From Hyaloraphidium curvatum (Eukaryota > Monoblepharomycota > Hyaloraphidiomycetes > Hyaloraphidiales > Hyaloraphidiaceae), in contig JAIVFI010000003.1 in NCBI GenBank assembly GCA_025558095.1, positions 124,001-188,000 on the forward strand: 64,000 bases of DNA, read 5' to 3'. Of this stretch, positions 1 to 9,870 are shown one piece after another. How positions within the stretch are numbered: the stretch's first letter is position 1; each line of letters begins with the position of its first letter. Under the pieces are notes generated by a model. It ran no database searches, was not told the DNA's origin, and was given only the letters and a program-made list of their open reading frames with translations. A program made the position numbers and the translations under genes.

Positions 1-2087
1 AACTGGACATCGGAGGCGCCGCACGGAGCATTTCCATCTCGGGCACCCGTGGGCTGGCGCTGCTCGAGAACGGGACGGCTGTTGCTTTCGGGGAGGGCGA
101 GCCTCTGGGAGCCCCGCCCGCCGTTCCGCTCCGGCACGCGGCTGCGGGTTTCAACCACGCCGTGGGCCTTACCCGGGACGGCAAAGTCGTTGCCTGGGGT
201 CCCAATGCCTCGGTGCCGCTGGACGTTGCCTCCGAGAAGGTCGTCTCGGTCTCGGCCGGCGACGGGTTCTCGACGGCGGTGACGGAGGACGGCCGGCTGC
301 TCGTCTTTGGCAGCAACGCGGTGGTTGTGAACATCGCGCCGGCGGATTTGCGCAATAACCGACCCGGGCCCGTGGCACATTGCGATGGCGGCTACAGCCA
401 CGTGGTGTGCCTGCTCCGAAACGGCACCGTCGTTGCCTTCGGGGACAATGCCTTCGGCCAGTCGAGTGTTCCCAACAACGGGCAGCTGTTCGGCAATTTC
501 ACCACCTTCCCCGACCCCAACCCTCCAAAGCCGACTGGCGACGAGGCAATGAAGCCCCCTTCGGCCACGAGGACGACCGAACTTATCCTGGCGACCGGCA
601 GCGTCGTGAGCCCCACGACGGCTCCGCCCGAACCCACCCCTCTCCCGCCACCGACGCCCGTCGATCCCAACGTCCCGATTTACCGCTTCGGCGTGCGCAG
701 GGTGGTTGCGGGGCCCCGCTGGAGCTTCGCCGTGATGGACGACGGCACGGTGCGCTCCTGGGGCCGCTACGCTGGCAATGCGACCTCGTGGATCCGCATC
801 AAGGACCTTGCCTCGTCGGACCGCGGGGCTACTTATGCGCTGACGACCGACAACACCATCCGCGCGGACTCGCCGCAAGGCGGTCTCCTGGGGGAGTTCG
901 CGTACCCCGCGATGCTCGAGGTCGAGGACGACAACGTGTTCGTGCAGCAGATCGCGGCGGGCGGTTCCTTTGCCATTGCCGTCACCTTCGACGGCCGCCT
1001 CTTTGCGTGGGGCGACTACACCGACGACCCGAAGGCGGTGCTGCCCGTGTCGGGCGTCCGCTCCGTCTCGGCGGGGCTGAACCACGCCCTGGTGCTCCTC
1101 CGCAACGGCACCGTGCGCGCCTTCGGGTTCAGGAGCAGGGTGTCGATCGACGTGCCCCCCGGCCTGAACGCGACCGCCGTCGCCGCGGGCACCTCGCACT
1201 CCCTCGCGGTGCTTGCTGACGGTCGGGTCGAGGCCTGGGGCAGCAACACATTCGGCGAGCGCGAGGTTCCCGCGGAGCTGAGGAACGGCACCGCGCGCGC
1301 AAGGTCGGTGCATGCCGGGACGGGCTACTCGCTCGCGCTGCTGGACGACGGGCGGCTGCTCGGGTGGGGCGCGCAGGGGATGGGGCCCCGGCTACCGCCG
1401 GCGGAGCTGCAGGAGGAAGGAAACGTGCGCTACGTGTCGGCAGGACAGGTGCACGCGCTCGCGCTGCTGCAGAACGGCACCGTCGTGGCGTTCGGATCCG
1501 ACGAGTATGGCGCCGTGAGGGTGCCTTCGTCTCTTGGCGGCCAGCCTGACCCGGCGCCATCTTCCGGACTTTCTGGCGGCGCCATCGCGGGCATCGTGAT
1601 CGGCTGCGTGGCCGGCCTCGCCCTGCTGGCGGGCCTGGCGATGTTCCTCGCGCGTCGGCGGAGGCGCGCCGGCGCCGACCCGTCCAAGAGCATCGCCTCC
1701 TCCCCCGCCTCGACCCTGCACCCGGAGATGGAATCCGCCCCCGTGCTCCGCTCCAAATCTTCGGGCTCGGGCGCAGGCTCCTCCTCCTCCGCCGCGGACT
1801 GCGACACCTCGACGCTCTCCCTGGCCCCCGAATCCCCCCTCAGCCCCGCCCCGCCGAGCGTCAACCCCGGCGACCTGCTGGTGGCGCTGATGCCGTTCGC
1901 GCCGCAGAACGTGGACGAGGTGATCGTCAACCGCGGGGACTACCTGCTCGTGCACGAGGTGTTTGCCGACGGGTGGGCGAGCGGGGAGAACGGGACGACC
2001 AAGGCCAAGGGGCTGTTCCCGCTGGCGGTGGCGATGAAGGCCGAGGACACGTGGACGGTGGAGGGGGCGGAGAGGTTGTCGCCGTGA
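1..2087 (+). CDS. RCC1-repeat membrane protein with cytoplasmic SH3 domain (5' partial)
   Basis: The frame is open from base 3, so the true start and any signal peptide lie upstream; 694 residues are visible. Most of it is a run of RCC1-like blades of about 45-50 residues with the pattern G..H..AL...G.V.AWG.N..G...VP, expected to fold as a beta-propeller. A Gly/Ala/Val-rich membrane segment (about nt 1575-1650) follows and ends in a basic RRRRR stop-transfer stretch. Then comes a Ser/Pro-rich linker, and the last ~60 residues (nt ~1875-2040) match an SH3 domain (ALMPF, the DE/RGD region, DGW, GLFP). The topology implies an outside propeller and an inside adaptor domain. Its closest architectural relative in the window is the RCC1-kinase receptor at 40399-43420. 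SH3 domains bind proline-rich partners; the ligand of the propeller is unknown. Confident on domains; function is inferred. Confidence 0.85.
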   Translation, partial: LDIGGAARSISISGTRGLALLENGTAVAFGEGEPLGAPPAVPLRHAAAGFNHAVGLTRDGKVVAWGPNASVPLDVASEKVVSVSAGDGFSTAVTEDGRLLVFGSNAVVVNIAPADLRNNRPGPVAHCDGGYSHVVCLLRNGTVVAFGDNAFGQSSVPNNGQLFGNFTTFPDPNPPKPTGDEAMKPPSATRTTELILATGSVVSPTTAPPEPTPLPPPTPVDPNVPIYRFGVRRVVAGPRWSFAVMDDGTVRSWGRYAGNATSWIRIKDLASSDRGATYALTTDNTIRADSPQGGLLGEFAYPAMLEVEDDNVFVQQIAAGGSFAIAVTFDGRLFAWGDYTDDPKAVLPVSGVRSVSAGLNHALVLLRNGTVRAFGFRSRVSIDVPPGLNATAVAAGTSHSLAVLADGRVEAWGSNTFGEREVPAELRNGTARARSVHAGTGYSLALLDDGRLLGWGAQGMGPRLPPAELQEEGNVRYVSAGQVHALALLQNGTVVAFGSDEYGAVRVPSSLGGQPDPAPSSGLSGGAIAGIVIGCVAGLALLAGLAMFLARRRRRAGADPSKSIASSPASTLHPEMESAPVLRSKSSGSGAGSSSSAADCDTSTLSLAPESPLSPAPPSVNPGDLLVALMPFAPQNVDEVIVNRGDYLLVHEVFADGWASGENGTTKAKGLFPLAVAMKAEDTWTVEGAERLSP

Positions 2088-2185
2088 TGTTGCAACGGGG
2101 GGAGGATTGTGCTGTGCAGCCCTCGGTATCGTTATGTATTGCTGTCTGTTTGCTTTGGGAATGAATATCTGAATTGAAAGTGACT

Positions 2186-3379
2186 CTATTCGGCATTCAC
2201 TCCCTCGTTGTCTCGCGCAGCGAGCGCCTCTAGCTCTTCGAGCCCCTCGATCTCGGCCCCGTCCAGCGCACCAAGCCCCCTCCAAAACTCGACGACCTTG
2301 AGGGTTTTGCGCGCGTCCTTGGCCTTGTGACCCTCGCGTGGCCGGCAGTACATGCGTCTGGCCTCCACCATGATCGGCGGGTCTCGCACCAAGCTCCGGC
2401 GCAAGGGGCCGAAATCGGTTCCTCGGGGAAGGAGAGTGAGCAAGAGCCGCTTGATCTCCAGGCGCCTGAGAGCAGGGGGGAATCTGGCGCCCTTGAAGCA
2501 CCTGGGGTTGAAGTTGTTGTCCTCGATGACCAGCTCCTCTACACTGGGGATGTTTGGCAGGGCACGCCAGAGGGGCCTGTAACACTGTTCGTCCTCCCTG
2601 TCGGTTCTGATGCAGTCAACACGAATTATCCTGGGCCTGAACTCTTGCTGCCGGGCGAGGCTTTCCAAATGATCGGGGCCTGCGTCGACGTGCCATGACA
2701 CCGTCTTGGCAAGCAAAGACTTCGGGAACCGCTCTGCATCTCGGAGCTCGAGGAGGTTAACCTTCATGTGAGCTTCCTCGAGCGCGGGAAACGCGGTTTC
2801 CAACTGTTCGAAGATGTGGGAATCGTATCCCGCGACCAGTGATAGCTTCCTCACCCGCGGGAACTTTGGGACCAGAAACTCCGTCCGCCCAAACCACAAC
2901 GTGCCCATCAGAATCACATTCATGCTCAGTTTCTCGAGGCAGGGGAAATAGGCGTCCGAGAACACCCAGAAATCTTCGAGCTGGTAAACGTCTATCTCCA
3001 AGCTGGTCAGGCGCGAGCAGCATTCGCGCAAGAGCGTCTCCATGACATGCTCCATTTGCAAAGGATATGCAGTCGTGAGATCCAGCTCCTTCACGTGTTT
3101 CCAGATGCCGCCGTCGGGGAACGCGTTCACGATGGCATGTGCCCAGACTCGGTTACCTCGCAGCCACGCGACGCAGAAGCGCGACATGTGGTGCGGAAGC
3201 AGCAGCTCGTGGAGCGTCCGACAGCCAAGCATCATGTTCAGAAGGGTACGAGATCCAGGCGCGAGGTACGAGCCAACGTTCAGGAGCAGCTCGGGCGGAA
3301 GGAGCGGCGCGTCGTCCGCGGCCTCCGCGTCCGGGGACGCGCTTTCCGACTCCGCCGAACGCTGGGCCGCGGAAGCCAT
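2186..3379 (-). CDS. F-box/LRR-like protein
   Basis: Single-exon, 397 residues. After an acidic N-terminus the segment around residues 25-70 (LPPELLLNVGSYL, then CRTLHELLLP) fits a divergent F-box, which would bind Skp1. The rest has irregular leucine-rich repeats (VKELDLT, LTSLEIDV, LEKLSMNV, VRKLSLV, VEELVIE, LRRLEIKR), the usual substrate-binding module of F-box/LRR proteins in SCF ubiquitin ligases. It is not closely related to the three F-box-like paralogues at 24.6, 34.2 and 38.8 kb. Its start codon lies next to the retrotransposon fragment on its upstream side, so that insert may now supply its promoter and 5' UTR. The 3' end is about 100 bp from the convergent RCC1/SH3 gene. Confidence 0.75.
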   Translation of the reverse strand: MASAAQRSAESESASPDAEAADDAPLLPPELLLNVGSYLAPGSRTLLNMMLGCRTLHELLLPHHMSRFCVAWLRGNRVWAHAIVNAFPDGGIWKHVKELDLTTAYPLQMEHVMETLLRECCSRLTSLEIDVYQLEDFWVFSDAYFPCLEKLSMNVILMGTLWFGRTEFLVPKFPRVRKLSLVAGYDSHIFEQLETAFPALEEAHMKVNLLELRDAERFPKSLLAKTVSWHVDAGPDHLESLARQQEFRPRIIRVDCIRTDREDEQCYRPLWRALPNIPSVEELVIEDNNFNPRCFKGARFPPALRRLEIKRLLLTLLPRGTDFGPLRRSLVRDPPIMVEARRMYCRPREGHKAKDARKTLKVVEFWRGLGALDGAEIEGLEELEALAARDNEGVNAE

Positions 3380-4891
3380 ATCTTGCTCTTCCGCAAGACG
3401 CGTTCGGGATCGGGTTTGACGCGGCTAAGGCGTGGGAGTTTGACAGCGAAACGCGTCGAGCTTGGTCCCTTTGCTCGACGTCTTGACAACGCGCTTTTCA
3501 CCACCTTCTTGCGCTTGCTGGGAGATCGGGCCGAGGATCTGGATCCGCTGTCGGTGGAGGGTCGGACTGTGCGGGAGCAGGTATTCTTGGGTCTGCACTA
3601 CTCGGGGATGGGGCTTCTGTCATCGGAGAAGGTGGCCTCGGCGGCTTACCTGTCTTCACTCAACCTCACGGCGGGCCCCTTGGACGCCATGCTTGGTCTT
3701 CCAACCTCGGCCCGGGGTGTGGGCGTGGAGCACGTGCGGGAACTGGTTCCCGTCATCGAGGCCCTCCGCCCCGCCTTTGAGCGTGTCGAGGATGACACGG
3801 CCGCAGCGTACGCCGAGGCTGCGCGTGCTGGGCAACCGGTGGGCGCCGCGCCCGCCCGCCGTACGCTCCCTGCGGACGCCAGTTTCTTCGCCCAGCCGGT
3901 CTGGCACGGCCTGCAGAGCGACCTTACGCGTCTCGAGGACCAGCGCCGCCTCGCGGCTCTGATTGCCTTGCAACCCGCCACTTCCGCTGGTCTGGAGCGC
4001 CGCAAGCGGCTCGTCCAGGCGCAGGACGGCCTGTCGGCTTTCCTGACTGCCTCTCCCGCGCTGCTTGCCAACCACATTCGCAACAACTTTTTCCGCTTAC
4101 TTGTACGCTTCCGGCTTTGCCTCCCGCTCCTGCACGAGGCCGACTACCCTGGTCTTTCCTTGCCCTGCCGGCGGGGCTGCAAGCGATCGGCCATGTCGCT
4201 GACGGGGGAGCACGCGTTCTCGGGCTGCTATGGCCGGGATCTCTTCAGTCCTGGTCACGACGACATTTGCGCGGCCATCCGCGCGGCGCTTCGCTCCATC
4301 CCGCTCCTCCGCATGCACCCCATGCCGCCAAACCTCCTTGCGCATGGCTACGAGACTGTCACCCCGCCCACGCCTGCGGATGCTGGCCGCCTTGGCGACG
4401 TTCTCATCACGCACCGCGAAACCCGGAAACGGTGGTTGCTCGAGATCAAGACCCTCACCTCTATGGCCCATTTGCACACGGGCCTGGTCTTCTCGGTCCC
4501 GGGCCACGCAGTCGGACGGCGGGTCGAGGCCGCCAGGAAGGACTACTCCCGTTTCGTCTTCAACGCCAACTTCTACCCTCTGATCGTGCTTGCTTTTGAT
4601 TCGTACAGCGCTGTCTCTGCCACTTTCTCGCGCTTCTCCTCGGAGATGGGGCGCATCCAGTCTCCCGGGATCGTCGGCCGCGATGGGCAGCCCGTGGACC
4701 TCGATGGCCTTTACTCTCGTTTTGTGCGGCGCTTCCGCGAACGGATCGCGGTGGCCTGGGCTCTTGGCGTCGCGGCCCAACTCCAACACTGGCTTCAGCT
4801 GTGCACCGAAGCCGCCGCTGTCAACGCTCCGGCCCCCGCGCCGGTCGCATTTGGTTTGAATGTAGATGAGGAGCTGATTCTTGGGGCGTAG
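3380..4891 (+). mobile_element. 5'-truncated non-LTR retrotransposon, C-terminal Zn knuckle plus REL endonuclease region
   Basis: An open frame ends at 4891 and runs without stops through this segment. It also continues antisense into the F-box gene, which I treat as chance. First in-frame ATG in the segment is 3608. No reverse transcriptase motifs (such as YxDD) are present. The C-terminal part has the layout seen after the RT domain of R2/CRE/Dualen-type elements: LLVRFRLCLPL, a Cys-x3-Cys...His...Cys knuckle (nt ~4171-4235), the GHDDICAAIRAAL block equivalent to the usual RHDALRDAL, then a PD-(D/E)xK-like nuclease core with RLGDVLI and LEIK (nt ~4400-4455). Loss of the 5' part is typical of incomplete target-primed reverse transcription. 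The intact frame means either a recent copy or a retained one. No poly(A) tail or target-site duplication could be recognised. Confidence 0.65.
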
Positions 4892-5586
4892 GGGGATTTC
4901 TAAGTGTACGGTGGGATTGCTAGCTCCTCATTACACGCATCAAAGCGTCGAGCCCTTTGGACCTGCACCCTCTGGGCAAACTTCGGCCCAGATGGTTTTC
5001 TGAGCAGAATGTTTTCGCTGCTCCTCGGGAGGCTCTCCGGCCCAGCTGCGGCTCAGCGAATCTGCGACTTTTCCCGCACTCCGAGCTTCCTCGAGAATCG
5101 GGCGTGACGATGAGTTTCTCTAACAACCAGTGCACCGGCAACTCGGCGTCGGACCAGGGCGGCACGGGACGGATAACGACGAGATCTACTCGTTCGATTC
5201 GCTCCCGGGCACCTTCTGCACAGTGTAGATCATAGATCGTAGACATAGTAGGTTTTATTGTTCGAAAGCAAAAGCAAAAGGCGACGGAAACCACCCAGGT
5301 GGCGATTCCCGCCGGACCCTGTCCTTGCCGCATCGCCGCTCCTTCGAGAGGCCCCCTCGCCCTCCCCAAAACCTGCCGGGAGTTTTGCAGATCAATATTG
5401 GTTCCACTTCCGCCAGCTCCATGCACAGCCGCTGCCGTGCGGTGCACAGCATGCCGTCCGCCTGGAGGCGGAAATCGAGCGGAGGTGGCGAATGGCAGCA
5501 GGGGAGTCGCCGCTCGGGCGGGGTCCGCTTCAGGCCCGAAGAACGTACGCCTGCCTGTTCCGGGCAGATACCAGCGGTGGGCCGCC
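4892..5586. other. Intergenic, no gene recognised
   Basis: About 695 bases between the retrotransposon end and the small RVxF-motif gene. Open frames exist on both strands but show no recognisable domain or consistent coding character. The stretch 5225-5290 is locally A-rich (AGATCGTAGACATAGT, then AAAGCAAAAGCAAAAGG). It probably holds residual 3' sequence of the element and the promoter of the next gene. Confidence 0.5.
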
Positions 5587-5967
5587 ATGGCCGCGGCGGC
5601 GTGCGCGACGCCTGCCGCGCCGCTGTCCCCCGCGCCGCGGCACCCCTCGCGCGCGCCGTCGCTCCTCCTCGTCCCCTCGGCCGCGCTCCCCCGCTTCCTC
5701 GCGGCGCACGGACTTCCCTCGCCGGAATCCCGGGATCCGATTCCCGCGGACGCCTCCGCGATCCCGCGGCCGTCCGACGCGCCGCGGAAGCGCGTGCGGT
5801 TCTTCGAGCACGTCCTCGTGCGGCAGACGTGGCACCCCGAGGATTACGACCGCACACCCGGGGAGGACTCGGTGGGGGCATGGATGGCGTGGAAGGCGGG
5901 TTTCGGCGGGGCAGTTTGGCAGGACCCGCAGCGGGAGGCGGCACCCGAACTGGTCGCGCAGAGCTGA
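5587..5967 (+). CDS. Small protein with RVxF-type motif
   Basis: 126 residues from an ATG in an ideal Kozak setting (GCCGCCATGG). The first ~80 residues are Pro/Ala/Ser-rich and likely disordered. The C-terminal half holds KRVRFFEHVLV followed by TWHPEDYDRTP. The block V.F...v.v..TW.PeDYDR occurs in a group of small fungal proteins of unknown role, and KRVRF also fits the RVxF docking motif for protein phosphatase 1; both links are from memory of families, not from a search. The open frame extends upstream without a better ATG. No introns. A regulator-type role is inference only. Confidence 0.6.
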   Translation: MAAAACATPAAPLSPAPRHPSRAPSLLLVPSAALPRFLAAHGLPSPESRDPIPADASAIPRPSDAPRKRVRFFEHVLVRQTWHPEDYDRTPGEDSVGAWMAWKAGFGGAVWQDPQREAAPELVAQS

Positions 5968-6199
5968 ACGGCGTCGTGGGAAACTCGGACGAGGAGGGCA
6001 CAAAATAGGACAGAGGAGCAGTACGGGCAAGGAAACCATGGCAACGATTTTGACGTTATGTTGTGTACAACTGATACCAAGCAACACGGCAACTGTAGGG
6101 GCTTCGCGTCGAGGGCTGAAGGGCAGCGGCGGCCGCCAGTTGACCATTTCGAAGTCACGAAGGGGAGGATAGGGGAGGTCATCAGGTGGAGGAGATTGA

Positions 6200-6474
6200 T
6201 GGTTGAGAACGTCGCTCTTTGAACCTGATTCTGGAGCGCCGCGGGTTCCTGAGGGAAGCCTGGACAAGCATCTGGCGCGCACCAGCAGCAAGGTCACCAT
6301 CACCGAGGCCGCCGACTGCTGCGACCGGTGCGGGAAGCAGCAGGGCGAGGTGAAGCTCCGCCGCTGCGGGCGGTGCGGGATCGCGAGGTACTGCGCACCG
6401 AGTGCCAGCGCGCGGCGTGGAAGGAGCACAGGAAGGACTGCATCCCCAGGAGCTCGGGGAGGAAAGCGTTGTAG
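6200..6474 (+). pseudogene. MYND zinc-finger fragment with frameshift
   Basis: The frame from 6200 contains the first half of a MYND finger (CDRCGKQ, then RRCGRCGIARYC, ending at 6394). The second half, TECQRAAWKEHRKDC, lies in the next frame starting at about 6397 and stops at 6474. Restoring a full finger would need one base added near 6395, so this is a one-base deletion or an assembly error. There is no in-frame ATG before the finger, so this looks like the 3' end of a lost gene or a last exon whose upstream exons I cannot find. The finger resembles those of the MYND genes at 49.4 and 50.9 kb. Confidence 0.55.
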
Positions 6475-6549
6475 GGCAAGCAAGATGAGCGCCGTCTCGG
6501 GAGGCACGGCCTTGATCGACACACGCAGTACGTGCTACGTCCGGGAGGC

Positions 6550-7524
6550 CTAGCTGCCGTCTCCCAGCATCCCCCCGGCCCCGCCCGACAAAGAACCATC
6601 TGCCCAACACCCATCCACCAGCCTGCCCGCATACCGAAACACATGGCTGTACGCGTGCGTCCAAGCGACCACGTACTGCCTTGCGCTGTCCGATACCCTC
6701 CCCTTCATCAGGTCCTCCGCCGTCTCGGTGCCCGCGCACGAATCATGCCGCCGCAGGTGGAACAGCGTCGTGTCCCGGCCGCCGAAAACGCCCGCCGCGC
6801 TGTCGAGGTACCGCGAGCGGGCCGACATGTCGAAGACGTGGCCGAGGACGGCCGTCAGTTCCGGGTTGGATTCCAGCTCCGCGCAGGTGAACTCCTTGCC
6901 TCCTTCCGGGGGCACAAAGGGCGGCGGGTCCGGGTCGGGAAGGCAGGGTTGCCGCCGCAAAGCGTCCAGGTAGGCGTCCGAGAGCCCCGCCGCCTCGGCC
7001 CCCTTCAGCAGGAGCGACAGATAGCGCCGCGAAGGCACCATCGAATCGTCCTTGCCGTAATCGGTCCCGGCATAGACGTGCGCCTCCACGGGCCCCTCGT
7101 CCGTCTCCACCACGACCTCGGTCCGCAGGTAGCCGGTCCCGTTGGCCTCGAGGAAGTCCAGCTTCTCGACCGCCCCGTCCCCGCAAAAGTGCACCACGCC
7201 CTCCACCGCGTCCTCCGCGGCGCCGGGGCGCACGGTGGCCATCCCGCCGTCGATCTCGGGGAACCACGAGACGAGGTCGAACCGCAGCCGCCACCCGCGG
7301 AGCGTGCCGCGGACGGAGCGGAGGGGGACGATGCCCTTGGCCTGGAGCGCCGGGAGGAAGACGTTGGAGCCGTAGGCGAAGTAGACGAACATGGCGCGGC
7401 GGGTTGCGGCCCGCGATGGGCCAGAGCACGCGAGGACGCGCCTGTCGACGCGGGTCGTCCCCCGGTCCCCACTGCCGTCCCTTGCCACCGTCAGCTCCAC
7501 TCCCCACAGCCGATTCGATCCCAT
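6550..7524 (-). CDS. Gamma-glutamylcyclotransferase-like protein
   Basis: Single-exon, 324 residues from 7524 (AAGATGG context), or 280 if translation starts at 7392 directly before the core fold. The core begins FVYFAYGSN, the YGSN substrate-binding signature of the GGCT/AIG2 fold. The block VEKLDFLEANGTGYLR carries the conserved Glu that acts as acid/base in this family. Members release 5-oxoproline from gamma-glutamyl amines or peptides, including glutathione breakdown. The C-terminal ~120 residues extend beyond the minimal fold and include FVPPEGGKEFTC. The 44 extra N-terminal residues are Arg-rich and could be a targeting presequence or simply 5' UTR. It is head-to-head with the MFS gene at 7724 across 199 bp. 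The exact substrate is unknown. Confidence 0.75.
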   Translation of the reverse strand: MGSNRLWGVELTVARDGSGDRGTTRVDRRVLACSGPSRAATRRAMFVYFAYGSNVFLPALQAKGIVPLRSVRGTLRGWRLRFDLVSWFPEIDGGMATVRPGAAEDAVEGVVHFCGDGAVEKLDFLEANGTGYLRTEVVVETDEGPVEAHVYAGTDYGKDDSMVPSRRYLSLLLKGAEAAGLSDAYLDALRRQPCLPDPDPPPFVPPEGGKEFTCAELESNPELTAVLGHVFDMSARSRYLDSAAGVFGGRDTTLFHLRRHDSCAGTETAEDLMKGRVSDSARQYVVAWTHAYSHVFRYAGRLVDGCWADGSLSGGAGGMLGDGS

Positions 7525-7723
7525 CTTGAAAGGGCGTCACAGCCACGTATAGAGAAGCAAGGAAATATCTCTAGAAAGCTGGATGGCCGCGATGCTCTGT
7601 CGAGAAGGGCTCAGAGACATCACTAAGATTAGGCGTAAAGTGGCGCCCAGTACGAGCTGACTATAGGGTGGCAAGGGCCGCCTATTGCCTCCAGCGGAAT
7701 AATCAAGCTTCAAGGAATGCCGG

Positions 7724-9672
7724 ATGTCTTCAATCAAGGCTGCCTCCTTGATGAAACGTGAGCCCGAGTCCGAATGCCGGTTTAGCCTCAAAGGGCTAAG
7801 CAGGTGCTCTTCCGACTGTCGGCTCAATCTCGATCCCGCTCTGACCTCCGCCGGACCTGCCGATAGCTATCGGGCGGACGCGTTTCCGCCGCCTGTGGGC
7901 GGATATCCCTTTCTTGAACCGCTTTCCGCGATGGCAACGCGGTCGGGCGACCCGCCGGCACCGTCTCCCGCGGCGGCCGTGCTCGATGGATCGGCCCCGC
8001 CCGATTCCGCCCCGCCGCCGAACGACCCGCCGACGCCGTCTCCCACGGCGGCTGCGCTGGAAACATCGGTTCCCCCCAATTCTGCCCTGGTGCCGGACGA
8101 CCCGGCGACCTCACCCGCCAACGGGACCGCCGATCCTGAGGGCGCCTACGCCGAGGACGTGCTGCCGCACGACGACGTGCCGGAGCTGCCCGCAAAGGAC
8201 AAGGCGGAACGGAAGGCGGAACTGGGCGACGATTCGGTTGTCAAGTGGGAGCCGGGCGAGCCGAGCAACCCGCACAACTGGGGCAAGAGGCGGAACTGGA
8301 TCCTGACGGTGTCCAACGTGGGTGTTCTTCCCGATTCGACGGTTCCCAACGTGCCGACACATTTCCACGCCAGTCTATCCTCGTGCTCAACGCGACTCTG
8401 GCGTCGTCGGCCCCCTCGGGTGTCGTACGGCCGATCCTCGCGGAGCTGGGAGGGACGGTGCTGCAGGGCACCATGCTGATCGCACTCTTCGTTCTCGGCT
8501 ACGTCGTCGGCCCCCTTTTCTGGGCGCCGGCGTCCGAGGTGCTCGGCCGCCGCCCCGTCAACGTCGTGTCGGGCGTGGGCTTCTTCTTCTTCAACCTCGG
8601 CTGCGCGCTGGTCCACAGCATGGGCGGCATGCTCGCCCTCCGCTTCCTGGCCGGCACCTTTGCCGCCGCCGCCCTGACCAACGCCGGCGGCATCATCGCC
8701 GACGTCTGGATGCCGCAGGACCGCGCGATGCCCATGTCGGTCTTTTCCATGATGCCCTTCCTCGGCCCAGTGCTCGGCCCCGTCATCTCTGGGTACATGG
8801 GCCTCTCCTACGGGTGGCGCAGCGTCTTCTACTTCCTCGTCACCTTCTCGGGGCTCTGCGCCGTGGCCACCTTCTTCATGCCCGAGACCTACCACCCCGT
8901 GCTGCTCACCGCCAAAGCGCGCGCGATCCGCAAGGCCACCGGCAATACCGTGGCCGAGTGCGCGAGCCCGGTCGAAAAGGCCGGCCGCAGCGTGCGGCAG
9001 CTTCTGCTGCTCTCCCTCACACGGCCGCTCATGTTCCTCTTCACCGAGCCCATCGTGCTGCTGACCTCGGTCTACGCTGCCATCTGCTACGGCGTGCTGT
9101 ACCTCCTCTTCACCGCCTTCCCCATCATCTTCCAGGGGGTCTACGGGTTCAGCTCGGGCGAGGTTGGCCTCGTCTTCCTCGGCATCTGGCTGGGCTCCGT
9201 GATTGGCCTTTTCGGCATCATGCCGTGGGCAAACAAGAAGTACGTTGCCAAAAAGGACAGCAACGGCAAGTTCGTCCCCGAGGAGCGGCTGTGGCCGGCG
9301 TTTGTCGGCGGCCCCTTGTTCGTGATCGGCATGTTCTGGCTCGGGTGGACGTCCTACCCCAGCATCCACTGGATCGTGCCCGCGCTCGCCGGGCTGCCGA
9401 TCGGTGCCGGGATCATGGTCATATTCATGAGCACGGGATCCTATGTCGTCGACGCCTACTTCATCTACGCCGCCTCGGCGCTGGCCGCGCAGACCGTCTC
9501 GCGGTCGCTGCTGGGCTTCGTATTCCCGCTCTTCTCAGTGAGCATGTTCCAGGCCATGGGGATCCACTGGGCCTGCACGCTGCTGGCGTGCCTGGCGCTG
9601 CTCATGGTGCCGGTGCCGTTCGTGTTCTACAGGCGGGTCTCGCGGATCGGACGGAAGGTCGGACGGCGCTGA
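7724..9672 (+). CDS. MFS transporter, fungal DHA1 (drug/polyamine) type
   Basis: Two exons, 7724-8317 and 8374-9672, joined across a 56-bp GTGGGT...CAG intron in phase 0, giving about 630 residues. The first ~190 residues are a disordered Pro/Ala/Ser/Asp-rich cytoplasmic tail ending in EPSNPHNWGKRRNW, the hallmark preceding TM1 in fungal DHA1 proton antiporters. Downstream are about 12 membrane segments, the motif-A-like loop PLFWAPASEVLGRRPV between TM2 and TM3, and PVISGYMGLSYGWRSVFYF near TM5. This subclass exports drugs or polyamines at the plasma membrane; substrate cannot be told from sequence. An internal ATG at 7931 would shorten the tail by 69 residues. Confidence 0.85.
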
Positions 9673-9870
9673 CTGGTTCGCTCATCCTGCAGGTACGGGA
9701 CCAACATCCGGCTCAAGTCCGAGTACGCGCGCATCAGTGTGGGATGAGCATCGCCGTCCGTGTACTTCGGTCGACGCAGTCGAACACGGGGACCTCTTAT
9801 CGACCGCATCGAATCTAGTCGGCGAACCTGGTCGGCGCAGGATTCGGCACGGGACCGCTCTGGTGTTGCG

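Noticed and set aside
1392-2585. 397-codon minus-strand open frame across the RCC1/SH3 gene end
   Set aside because: It is antisense to clear SH3 and TM coding sequence and is Arg/Ala/Gly-rich without domains; long antisense frames are common at this GC content.
3047-3379. Upstream part of the retrotransposon frame, antisense to the F-box gene start
   Set aside because: Matches no element sequence and is explained as a chance opening antisense to the F-box coding region.
6385-6400. Intron to repair the MYND frame break
   Set aside because: The two halves of the finger are separated by only a one-base shift, with no room for GT...AG.
5530-6522. 330-codon minus-strand open frame over the RVxF and MYND region
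   Set aside because: Pro/Arg-rich, crosses two unrelated plus-strand coding signals, no homology seen.
8146-9369. 407-codon minus-strand open frame
   Set aside because: Mirror of the MFS exon; low-complexity His/Glu/Gly composition, no membrane or domain pattern.
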